Program-made: the position numbers and the translations under genes | Shown: piece after piece, positions 15,101 through 22,700 of the stretch | How positions within the stretch are numbered: the first letter of the stretch is position 1 | How the letters are laid out: the number at the start of each line of letters is the position of its first letter | NCBI GenBank assembly: GCA_905178155.1 | Contig: CAJINV010000005.1 | Coordinates: 5,658,025 to 5,722,024, forward strand | DNA from: Amoebophrya sp. A120 | Taxonomy: Eukaryota > Sar > Dinophyceae > Syndiniales > Amoebophryaceae | Length of the DNA: 64,000 nt | Direction: 5' to 3' | Notes under the pieces: generated by a model | Databases searched by the model: none | Told to the model about the DNA's origin: nothing | What the model saw: the letters and a program-made list of their open reading frames with translations, nothing else

Positions 15101-15895
15101 AATAGCGAAGGATCCTTTTTGCTGCCTCTGGAAGTAGGAGAGACGCAGAGAATCAACGCGGAGACTACACCAGGAGGCACCGCTCGTCGTGCCAGCGAGG
15201 ATCATCCTCTCCTAGAAGAGCACCAACAGGACGAGGACGAGGACGAGTATGACGAAGCGGCGGAGGCCCGGGAGCTCGCTAAGGAATTGGAAAACGGTCT
15301 CGGCGCTCTGGTGTTGGAATCGCCAGAATTGCTGGTCTCGTTGGCAGAGAGCTTGGAGAAGGAGGAGCAGGAAAAAATGAAAAAGGAGAAGGAGGAGGCT
15401 GAAGCTCAAGCTGCAAAAGTAGTAGAGGACAAAGAAAATATTATCCCCACAACTAGTACAACTGGTGGCCGTGCACCAGCTGCACAAACGAGAAGTTGTC
15501 CAGGGGCGCGGCGTCCTAGTTCTCGCGATAAAAAAGCAGCAGAAGACGACTACGATTTTGAAGCAGAATTGCAGTCTCCCACGGATGTGACCGCGAAGAA
15601 CCAGCAGGATACGACGGTAAATAACACTTCTGCAGGACGAGCGGCGTCAAGCGCCAAGGATCAACAGCAGAGTAAATATCTCAAACTGCCACTGGAGGAG
15701 CCAGACGAAGCGGGTGATGATGATGTCGAAGATGATCACGATTTGGATGACCACTGGGATCTTCTTCGCGGGGAGGACGATGACGATCATTGGGATGGAT
15801 TGAACTCGCCCGGGGCCGCTGGGGATAATTCAGAGGCTCCTGAGCACAAGAACATCAATAAGCGAAAACTACTACACAAGCGAAAGCTTGTATGA
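159..15895 (+). CDS. Large unidentified protein, 31-exon gene split by introners (5' end outside window)
   Basis: I do not recognise this protein. Removing each introner plus one 5-bp TSD joins these exons in frame: 159-536, 804-863, 1021-1131, 1441-1470, 1758-1836, 2022-2200, 2483-3395, 3709-3738, 3895-4034, 4207-4515, 4773-4798, 5079-5484, 5771-6760, 6918-6975, 7156-7208, 7363-7471, 7751-7941, 8112-8519, 8687-9268, 9435-9556, 9825-10002, 10131-10293, 10509-10556, 10782-10848, 11113-11164, 11371-12042, 12192-12261, 12428-12573, 12861-13161, 13497-14023, 14907-15895. That gives 2794 codons from the ATG at 161, but an introner abuts that ATG, so the gene probably starts further upstream. Visible traits: charged, lysine/glutamate-rich coiled-coil-like stretches; a WW-like segment (PYGWHLRYSRSSNRSYYEH, near 11620-11690) with a second P.GW motif near 11890; a glutamine-rich stretch (13640-13870); and an acidic C-terminus with DDDDHWDG. 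It has no membrane segment and no canonical intron that I can see. Confidence 0.85.
537..798 (+). mobile_element. Introner B1
   Basis: Family B element of 262 bp. Inverted ends carry TGTGGGTCTGGAAG and the complementary CCCAGACCCAGACA. TSD is CCCGC/CCCAC (one mismatch). Removing element + 5 bp joins ...YP to PRVND in frame. Confidence 0.9.
864..1015 (+). mobile_element. Introner A1
   Basis: Family A element of 152 bp with TSD CGTCT. Ends are CTACAAAAGTATCG and CGATACTTTTGCACAGCATA. The core (TCTCAGCATGAGAAAT) defines the 'direct' orientation. Excision gives SWHV-FYLGRD. Confidence 0.92.
1132..1435 (+). mobile_element. Introner H1
   Basis: Family H element of 304 bp with TSD CCGGA. It starts TATCCTGAGC and ends ACATAGGATA, with ACGTCCCTACCCC opposite GGGGTGGAGGGTGCGT as inner repeat arms. 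Excision gives IPAR-TPAKVV in frame. Confidence 0.88.
1471..1752 (+). mobile_element. Introner B2
   Basis: Family B element of 282 bp with TSD GAAGG/GAAAG. Arms are ATGTCTGAGTCTGGAAG and CTTCCAGACCCAGAC. Excision gives VRK-DQVAD in frame. Confidence 0.9.
1837..2016 (+). mobile_element. Introner F1 (degenerate)
   Basis: Family F-like element of about 180 bp. The right end (AAATTTGTATTGCATA) is clear. The left end starts TATCTACAG, but its flank does not match the right flank TCTGA. The element + 5 bp rule still restores frame (NLAG-VEITG). The left boundary is therefore less certain. Confidence 0.6.
2201..2477 (+). mobile_element. Introner B3
   Basis: Family B element of 277 bp with TSD GTTTT/ATTTT. 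Arms are GGATGTCTGGAAGG and CATTTCCAGGCCCAG (diverged). Excision gives PEF-LHVSNT in frame. Confidence 0.88.
3396..3703 (+). mobile_element. Introner E1
   Basis: Family E element of 308 bp with TSD AACAC. It has long arms: TATGGAAGCGTCAGGTTTG faces CAAACCTGACGCTTCCATA. Excision gives LQNT-HKKIKE in frame. All three E copies in the window are exactly 308 bp. Confidence 0.93.
3739..3889 (+). mobile_element. Introner F2
   Basis: Family F element of 151 bp with TSD CAGCA/TAGCA. It starts TATCCACAGTACATTTTCCG and ends GTACGGAAAATTTGTATTGC plus ATA. This is the 'direct' orientation. Excision gives ERAQ-QLATTL in frame. Confidence 0.9.
4035..4201 (+). mobile_element. Introner A2
   Basis: Family A element of 167 bp with TSD GTTAT/GCTAT. 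Ends are TATGAACTGCAAAAGC and GATACTTTTGCATTGCATA. Excision gives DFRL-FDKADW in frame. Confidence 0.9.
4516..4767 (+). mobile_element. Introner B4
   Basis: Family B element of 252 bp with TSD GCAGG. Perfect outer arms: TATCAAATGTAAAAATGTCT against the complement ending ACATTTGATA. By chance of the target sequence this copy could be read as GT...AG. Excision gives RFKQ-AKKLHL. Confidence 0.93.
4799..5073 (+). mobile_element. Introner B5
   Basis: Family B element of 275 bp with TSD AAGGT. The left arm has an inserted CCT (GGGTCCTCTGGAAC) and the right arm is CTTCCAGACCCAGATA. Excision gives LLKG-QILFRQ in frame. It leaves a 26-nt exon between itself and B4. Confidence 0.92.
5485..5765 (+). 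mobile_element. Introner B6
   Basis: Family B element of 281 bp with TSD CCGGA/CCAGA. The right end is TTGATG instead of the usual TTGATA. Excision gives YAVR-KLKEGT in frame. Confidence 0.9.
6761..6912 (+). mobile_element. Introner A3
   Basis: Family A element of 152 bp, direct orientation, TSD AATCC. Ends are TATGCATTGCAAAAGTATCG and CGATACTTTTGCACAGGATA. Excision gives IQEI-QKHYNE in frame. Confidence 0.93.
6976..7150 (-). mobile_element. Introner F3, inverted
   Basis: Family F element of 175 bp, inserted in the opposite orientation to F2 and F5: it starts TATGCAATAC and ends TTTACAGTGGATA. TSD is GCGAG, exact. Excision gives RSDAS-VKKILAG in frame, so the reverse orientation is also removable. 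Confidence 0.9.
7209..7357 (-). mobile_element. Introner A4, inverted
   Basis: Family A element of 149 bp with the core in reverse orientation (CTTAAGGTAAATCAGCA). The flanks match only partly (GCTGG/TCTGT). Element + 5 bp removal gives VEIQL-QIKLRKQ with one ambiguous residue, in frame. Confidence 0.87.
7472..7745 (+). mobile_element. Introner B7
   Basis: Family B element of 274 bp with TSD GTGAA. Arms are AATGTCTCGGTCTGGAAG and CTTCCAGACCCAGACAT. Excision gives CEAEV-NDFVQF in frame. Confidence 0.92.
7942..8106 (+). mobile_element. Introner C2
   Basis: Family C element of 165 bp with TSD GACTC. It starts TATCACAGGAAAAAGTG and ends CACTTTTTCTTGTGATA; inner arms carry CCGTTAACGTTAAC. Excision gives KIPT-LPPMQTW in frame. 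Confidence 0.93.
8520..8681 (+). mobile_element. Introner C3
   Basis: Family C element of 162 bp with TSD TACGT on the left and TACGC on the right. Keeping the left copy would give an in-frame TAG; keeping the right copy gives CAG. The junction therefore must lie at or before the fourth base of the duplication. Excision gives AFT-QQELRLS. Confidence 0.9.
9269..9429 (-). mobile_element. Introner C4, inverted core
   Basis: Family C element of 161 bp with TSD GTGGA. The inner part is the reverse complement of C2's (GGAATTTGTGATGCAGTGA near the left end). Excision gives GEAMW-MEENHS in frame. Confidence 0.92.
9557..9819 (+). mobile_element. Introner B8
   Basis: Family B element of 263 bp with TSD ATTTC. 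Arms are TGTCTGGGTCTGGAAGG and CTTCCAGACCCAGACA. Excision gives HPDF-KQLTKE in frame. Confidence 0.93.
10003..10125 (+). mobile_element. Introner L1
   Basis: The only family L copy, 123 bp. It starts TATTCCCTGAAAATTTTTAA and ends TTAATGTTTCAGGGAATA. TSD is TCAGC. The internal shared motif GCATGACAAAT is present. Excision gives RTDQ-PIETDL in frame. Confidence 0.9.
10294..10503 (+). mobile_element. Introner D1
   Basis: Family D element of 210 bp with TSD TCTTC. Arms are AAAGTGTTTCACTGTAA and TTACAGTGAAACAGTTTTTT. Its core is the reverse of D2 and D3. Excision gives TASS-SSGQRL in frame. Confidence 0.9.
10557..10776 (+). mobile_element. Introner M1
   Basis: The only family M copy, 220 bp. Arms are AGTTCTCAAACGTTAC and GTAACGTTTGAGAAC; ends TATGG and CTATA. 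TSD is GCTGC/GGTGC. Excision gives TSAAA-AMWQRT in frame. Confidence 0.85.
10849..11107 (+). mobile_element. Introner B9
   Basis: Family B element of 259 bp with TSD CAATG. The right end has mutated to GAGA instead of GATA, yet the reading frame is preserved: excision gives NETM-QLQFDT. Confidence 0.88.
11165..11365 (-). mobile_element. Introner D2, inverted relative to D1
   Basis: Family D element of 201 bp with TSD AACCA. It starts TATCGCAAGAAAAAACTG and ends CACTTTTTTCGTACGATA. Excision gives DEVET-TSSKAP in frame. Confidence 0.92.
12043..12186 (+). mobile_element. Introner A5
   Basis: Family A element of 144 bp with TSD CACGA. Ends are TATGCATCGCAAAAG and GATACTTTTGCAGTGGATA. Excision gives DPEDT-KSRYDV in frame. 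Confidence 0.92.
12262..12422 (-). mobile_element. Introner C1, inverted core
   Basis: Family C element of 161 bp with TSD ACAGA/ACAGG. The core matches C4 closely. Excision gives GGST-(D/G)SGASSS in frame. Confidence 0.9.
12574..12855 (+). mobile_element. Introner H2
   Basis: Family H element of 282 bp with TSD TTCGC/TTCCC. It starts TATCCTGTG; the right end is ACTCAGGACA (ACA, not ATA). Arms are AAAAACGTCCCAACCCC and GGGGACGTTTTT. Excision gives KQNTS-LSSVDL in frame. Confidence 0.87.
13162..13491 (+). mobile_element. Introner I1
   Basis: Family I element of 330 bp with TSD CTCGC/CTCGT. Arms are AAACCCTCCCCCTATCG and GTATGGGGAGGGGGGATTTT. Excision gives PETLA-DDAAVE in frame. Confidence 0.9.
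14024..14901 (+). mobile_element. Introner G1, containing a nested insertion
   Basis: Family G element of 878 bp with TSD CTTGT/CTTAT. Arms are ACACCCATCCCCATCC and GGATGGGGATGGGTGT. It holds a 755-bp insertion at 14076-14830 with its own TSD; without it the element is 118 bp, close to G3 (114 bp). Excision gives SSEDL-SEEEHL in frame. Confidence 0.88.
14076..14830. mobile_element. 755-bp insertion nested inside introner G1
   Basis: Flanked by an exact 5-bp duplication ACATG (14071-14075 and 14831-14835). The extreme ends show an imperfect inverted match (GTATCAGTTC against GAATCGGTTC). It holds a perfect 11-bp palindrome, TTCACGAACTA / TAGTTCGTGAA, at 14782-14805, a CG-alternating run near 14590, and no convincing ORF. 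It is probably a non-autonomous transposon; the class is not recognised. Confidence 0.65.
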
Positions 15896-16737
15896 TCATC
15901 CACCTCGCGGCACACTTTCATCCATTTGAATTTGCACTGTGACAAGAAACTTCGTGGTAGCTTCAAGTTGATTGTAGGAAGTTGAAGTGATAGAGTATCT
16001 GACTAACTCTAGGTCTAGATCAGCGTCACTGGGGGCTTCTTTACGAGAAGGAGAAGATGACAGAAAGGTATTAATTTTCATCGCAGCGCGTTCTCATTAT
16101 CATATCATGATGTTTGCATGCGCATTTTTTGGCAACGACCATGGTGCGTCTTGGTCTTGGTTTCAGGGCAGCAGCCGTGAAGAATTTGGTATCTGCAGCT
16201 GCTGTCGTTCTTGCTGTCAGTGGTGCAGCTCCTTGCTCTGTTCATCTAAGGATCGTTTCAACATCGTGCAAGGCTTAGTTTTCAAAGTCGGCGGCGGAAA
16301 AAGAAATGCAAATAGCGTTACGCAGTGGATGGCTTCTTCGCAGTCACTGTGCGTCTGCCTGTACCTACTTTTGTGGAACAGCACGATGATTTTTATTCTT
16401 AGGACCCACATCTTTTTTGTGTTGCTGCTTTTTCGAACAATGTCTCGTGCGTTTTTGTTTTTTTTTCAAAATATAACCGTCTTGACACTTGTGCACTTGT
16501 TTTGTGATCATCTTGCTCATTGTGTTTAGTGTGCGTAACCTGTCTGTAATAGTAGATGGGCTAGAGGGCGCGCCACGATTTTCCAAAGCCTTGCTTGTTT
16601 ATGTTTCGCTCAACAAAAGGAACTGCCTCAATACCTGCCTGTGCAGAGTCAACAAAGTTATCATCTGCATCACTGAAGATTGCAAGCTGCTCACCTTCAA
16701 GTCTATTCTGTTCTAGATCTAGTCTGCTTTTTGAAAA
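15896..16737. other. Intergenic region between the two large plus-strand genes
   Basis: 842 bp. T-rich stretches and short overlapping ORFs only. I see no RNA gene, introner or recognisable promoter motif. Confidence 0.6.
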
Positions 16738-19700
16738 ATGCGCGGTTGTGACGATCCAGCATCCGTCGCTGCTGGTCTCAACGTCGTTTCTTTCACCTAC
16801 AATTGCGGTGGCGTGGAGCCCCCGCAGGAGGAAAATTTAAAGCAGAAGCTACAGGAAGAGATTCGGGAAAATCTGCTCCAGCAGAGGATTGATTGCAGTC
16901 GCAACAGTGATGGAAATGATCTTGTTGATTTTGCTGGTGCGCCTGCGGCCCATTCTGCTTATATTACCGTCGAACAACAAGCCGCAAATCCATCCACAAC
17001 TGGAGGCACAACGAGGAGCGCTGGTGACCACAGTGTGTGCTTTACCCCGGACATCGTTGTGATCAATCTGCAAGAATGTTGCCCGCTAGCCCTGGCCGCT
17101 TTAGGCAACAACGCTTCGGACTCCTACGGAAACAAATGGCGAGACGTTTTCATTGAGGCTCTGGGCTACGGGCCATTAGACCGATTGACCTGCAGGTTTT
17201 ACACCCAGTTGCACGGCGGGAAGGGAGCTTCAGGAACCGACGTTGCACCTGCGCAAGAGCTCGATATAGAGGAAAAATGCGAAAATTCCGCCGGTGATCA
17301 ACATGTTGTATCGAGTTGTTCTAGGGCTCATGTCGCGTCCTCGTCCTCGTCTGCGAGCGCCGTTGCGGCTGCTAGTGACGTAGCTTGTTCCAAAAAGTGC
17401 TCCTCAAAATCGTCAGTAAGCACAGCGGCCTCGTCTTCTTCTAGTTTTGTTTCTACGGCAAGCAGCACTGGTGATTGGAAACAACTCGCAGCTTCCGCTT
17501 CGAGCTCTTCCAGGCTAGAAAGGGAAAGACAAATATGCTCATCGCCGGATAGCAATTGCAGTTCAAATTCGAGCGCCTCGACATCATCGAGTAGCGCTTC
17601 ATCCTCTTCGACATCTTCCCCGTGTTGGACTACGACGGAGCAAATCAGCCCCGCACCTAGAGCCAGTCCACCCGACGAGAGAAGGGATGAAATAAGCCCG
17701 AAGGATCCACCAGTGTCGCCGTCGCCCGACGCATTAGTGAACGAGAAAGGCCGCCGCGATCTGTTCTTCCCACCGGCCTTATCAACATCGGGAGGGGAAG
17801 ATGTAAATAAACACGCACCACAAATCGCATCAAACGGAGCGGAAGACGAGACAGTTACGACAAACAGTTGTGGTTCATCTAGCAGCTGCTTCAGCGCTTC
17901 AGCGTTATCTTCAACCGCAGTGACGCCAGGGAATTCCAGTTCGAATTCCTCTTGTTCTAGCTTTCTCCCGCCCGGCGGCGCAGGTATGGTAGTGTCAGGA
18001 TCGAAATCGACAAAGTTGAAACATCAATTTGCGATGCATAAAATGCAATCCACAGAATGCCTGTCTTGCAGAGTAGGCAAGGTAGGCAGATTGTAAGCCT
18101 GATGAGGGGTAGAACTAGAAACTGAGCTGCTAAAGTAGCATGACAAAAGGGGTCTTCCTTACCCAAACAGCATGACAAACTGGATTTCGGTTCTACCCAA
18201 GTTTGTCATGCACCACTTAGAAACTGGGTTACAACTGGCATCCATTTTATGCATGACAAACCATTAACGACTTCAATCCTGGCACTTCCATAGCAGGCAG
18301 TCGCTTTTTACAAGTTCCTCAAGCCGGGGGTGCGAAGGTGCGCAGTGCGGGAGGTCGTGCAGTTGTTGGGCAGCTGACCGCCGAGTCTTCCTCTGCGAGG
18401 ACAGGCAGCATGACAACAGGAGGTGGAGGCTTTGGGTCCCGCCGGGCAACCGCGATCACTACGAATAAGATGCAGAAAAATTATAACCGCCGGCCGACAC
18501 AGCTACCGGAAGAGCTGCAGGGCGGGTCGTTTGGAAGTACTTCTAGCTGCGCTCAGACTCAGACGCCTGCTGCAGAGGGCAAACAGGACGAAATAATAAT
18601 AAAAGAAGTTCTTGCAAAAGTTGGTAAAAAATCCCGACGACGGCGCGGCACAGAGAGCAGTAGCACTGGGGGCTCCTTCATCGACCTTGCTGACTACGAA
18701 GACGCAGCCTGTCGCTCTCCCTCGTCACACAGTTGCCAGCAGAACTTCTCATGCGAAACGCCGAAAGTAGTAAAGGTGAACAAGCAAGGTGGTAAAGCAG
18801 GCCCCAGCTGCTCAGGCGGTAGAATCGACGACGACCACTTTTCAACATCCGAAACAACATCCGACTATCCAGGAAAATGAAACACCCATCCACATCCGAT
18901 TTGTCATGCGAAACACGTATCAAAAAAAGAAAATTTCTGAAGATAATGCTGTGTTTGTCATGCAAAAAATCGATGCTGGGGTTGGATTTTTTTTCCGTCA
19001 ATACCAACAGTAGCCTCGCTGCGGATGTGGAGCACAGTCCAAGGTGCACCGTTTTGTATCACAGGTAAAAGTGTTAACGTTAAACGCTTTTCACCGATAA
19101 TTGCAGTCATGCATCACAAATGTAGCCCAATGCGCATGTTATGCATGACAAATTTTGGCACGTTTAGTGATGCATTGCTGCATCGCAAATTCCGTTAACG
19201 TCAAGAACACTTTTTCCTGTGATATTTTGAGCGCGACGGCAAGAAATTCCATAAGCAAGGCCATCAGACGGGAGGAGAGGAAGAATAAATCATCACTCCT
19301 GCTGCATCAAAAGACCACTAGCACACGGACAAAATTCAGTGGTTCGTCATCATCCACGACCGCCGCCCACACCGGGGAATGTTATCACTCCTTGGCGTTC
19401 GCCCCTATGTCGCAGCAGGTGACGACGCCTCCGAAACTAGGCTCCATCTCGTCCAAAACCGGACTTTTGCAGCCGCCCGCGCTGCTGAAAGTAGGAGCAG
19501 CTCATCCGGGAGGAGGTGCAGGCAATGCAAGTGCTTCGCCTTCGCATTCTCCTCTCAAGCACATGATCCACCAGTCACGACGCTGCCTGAGCCCCGGTCG
19601 GGTAGGACAGGAAAGTTCTCTGAACACATTGCCAAGCACGTGTAGCTATCCTGTGCAGAAGTATCGTACTCGTGGTAATTGCAGATATGCATCACAAATT

Positions 19701-22700
19701 TTTTTCTCAAGGTAAATCAGCATTACAAATTTCATTTCTCATTCTCATGCTGAGGAAATTTGTAATGCATTTATACGAGTGCGATACTTTTGCAGTTCAT
19801 AGCACCACCTTCTCGACGTCCTCTTCCTCCAAAAAACTTGCAAAAGTCGCTTCCTCCCCTGGGCCGCTGCGGAGTTGTGCGGGCGGCCGGAAAAATTATA
19901 TACAGCCGAAGACGTCGGGGTCAGCGCACACCAACAGCAGTGGGACGACGAGTGTTGCCGGCCGCGGTCCTGGGGCAGCTGTTCTTTCAGCTGATGTGCG
20001 GAGCAAACAGAAGAACGTGGCTTTTTCAACAGCAGGAGCGACGGGCGGAGCACATCATCAAAACGACGCGGCGGTAATACCTTTGCAGGTCTCGTCAGAA
20101 GGTGTATTGGATTGCTCACCCAACTACGCTACCAAGGACCCGGAACAAGTTCCTCCTCCTGCGCATCAAGCTGATAAAAAGCACATGACCGAACAACAGG
20201 AAGAATCAAACAGCAGCCACCAGCCCTTGATAAACAACATGAACAAACCCCACTTACGACTGATCAAATCACACCGCATGGTGGGTTTGTTCACCCTCGT
20301 TTTCATCAACACGAAAAAAATCCCGACCTCTGCCATCCACTCTTGCACGAGTTGCCAACATAAATTAGGCTTCTTCAACGGCTTACTGGGGAACAAAGGG
20401 GCCATTTGCGTCCGCTTGACGCTGCAGATGCCCGGAGTGGTACGGACACAAGTATTAAGACCGCTCCGCCTCGCGTTTTTCAGTTTCCATCTCCACGCCG
20501 GGGAAGTATCCAGGAAAAAACACCCATCCCCATCCAATTTGTCATGCAAAACATGCATAATTTGCAGCGTTTTTCATTTTCATGCAAAAAATGGATGCGG
20601 ATGGTTTTTTCTTCTCGATAGGATGGCTTGAACGCGTATAAACAGAGGCTGAACGGCTTGAAAGAGGTGTTCGGGGACAAGAGTTGTATCTCCACTACCC
20701 AGGAGGGAGGCGAAGAACACGCCGAAGAGTCGCTGGTGCTCAACCGAGCGTCTGTGACGTCAGCGTCGGGCAGGACTGTAGGTAGAAGTTCTGGTGTGGT
20801 CCAGCAAGGGGCACCAGGGAGCTCAAACAACGGCGAGGGTACTCAAACAACTGGCAATCCGTTGTTTGAATACGAGCGGTCATGTGACTATCGCAGGAAA
20901 AAGCGTTAACGTTAACGGATGAATTTTTTGTATATGCAAACACGCATGCCTATGCGTGCCATTGTCATTGCCGGAAAAAATGGAACTTGTATTCGCCATT
21001 TTTGCGTAGCATGTAATGTAGTAGAGAAAATGAAAATCATCATGTCATGTCCTTTAGGCTGAAGACCGTTAATAGCGTTAGCACTTTTCTGTTTGATACT
21101 GACTTCGCGTTTTTCAGTGGGGATTTCAATTTCCGCTGTATGCCGGTTAATCAAGATTATTTGCTGCAGGAGGATCATAATTTTGAAGGAGAAGGACATC
21201 TTGAAGGGCACCAGGAGCACGTGCACGCAAGCGGCCCGGGGAGCGAAATTCACCATGCTAGTAAAAACCTCCACCAGGTAGATCTTCAGGAAGAGGCCCT
21301 TTGCGGCTCCGCCGGTAATTTTTGCTGCTCGAACACCAGTAATTGCTGCTCCGAAAGCACGTTATCAAAGGAGACGGTAAGTGACTTCTGTGCGGTAGGC
21401 GGAGCTGGAGGTGGAGCCGCAACGACCTCAAGTTCTATCACAGGAAATAGTGTTAACGTTAACGGAATTTGTGATGCAGAAACGCATCCCAAAACGTGCC
21501 AACCTTTGTCATGCATAGCATGCATACTAGGCAAAATTTGTCATGCATTTTTGCAATCTATGAAAACCGTTAATGTTGCCACTTTTTCCTGTGATAAGTT
21601 CAGGATACGTCACATCGTCGTGTGACGAGGAACAGTCCTCCTCTTTACGACAATGCACAACTCCCTCTCCCCATCATTTGTCATGTAAAATACCAAGTCC
21701 ACCCTTTCCCCTTTTGCGCGGCTTGCATGACAGATTCCGGAAGCCGAAACAGCTCTAGAATCGGTCCCCCTTTTGTCATGCAAAAGCTGTATGTATGCCA
21801 CGACTTGCGTTGCTGCTAGCTTATGCCATTCAACAAATGAGGGGGAAGGGGAGTTGTGCACTCTCATAGCCCTCTCTTCAGGATAACGACAGCAGCTGCA
21901 GCTCTCGTTTCACACTGCGGAATTACAGCACGGCAAAGTTTTTATCGCAGCCGAGATTTTCATCTGTAGCGCTCCAGAATCTCAGTGATGTGGAGCAGGA
22001 GCTAGAGCTACACTCTGCGGGTGCGGTGAATCATGCTGCACAACAACCTCGTCTCCCGCCTCTCGCGGCTGTGGTGCAGAAGAAGCACTACAAAGACGAT
22101 GATAAAGAAATCGAAACGCATCCAGATCCACCACCAGCTCACCAGCACGAGCAGTCCTTGCGCGACGATGAAAACCGGCCAGGACGAGTATCCTGTGCAA
22201 AAGTATCGTATTCGTATTGCAATTATGCATTACAATTTTTTTCCGAAAGCTAAATCCGCATTACAAATTTTGTTTCTCATGGAAATCGAAATTTGTATTG
22301 CATTTATACGAGTACTACGATACTTTTGCAGTTCATAACGAGTAGCAGGTGCCAAGAACTCAACAGAGGCAGCCGCAGCCAACCCATCTTCTGCAGACCC
22401 CCGGGCAGTGGAGGATTTTGATTTCGCATTTTTTCACGAGCTTTTTCACTGCGAGCCGGTGATTACCCCCGTTTTGAGCTCCTGGCACAAAAACTACGGG
22501 AGCAGCAGCTTTAACGACAATCACAAGAGCGCAGAACTTGTCCACAAAATCACAATGCACGACGAGCAAGCGTTGCAAAACTTCGAAGCCGAAGACGAGA
22601 CGCTGGTGAAAATCGTGGTGCCAGACTGGGTAAGCATTGCAAAAGTAGCGTTATTGCATACTAGTAGAAATCGCATGACAAATTTTTCCAGAAGGAAAAA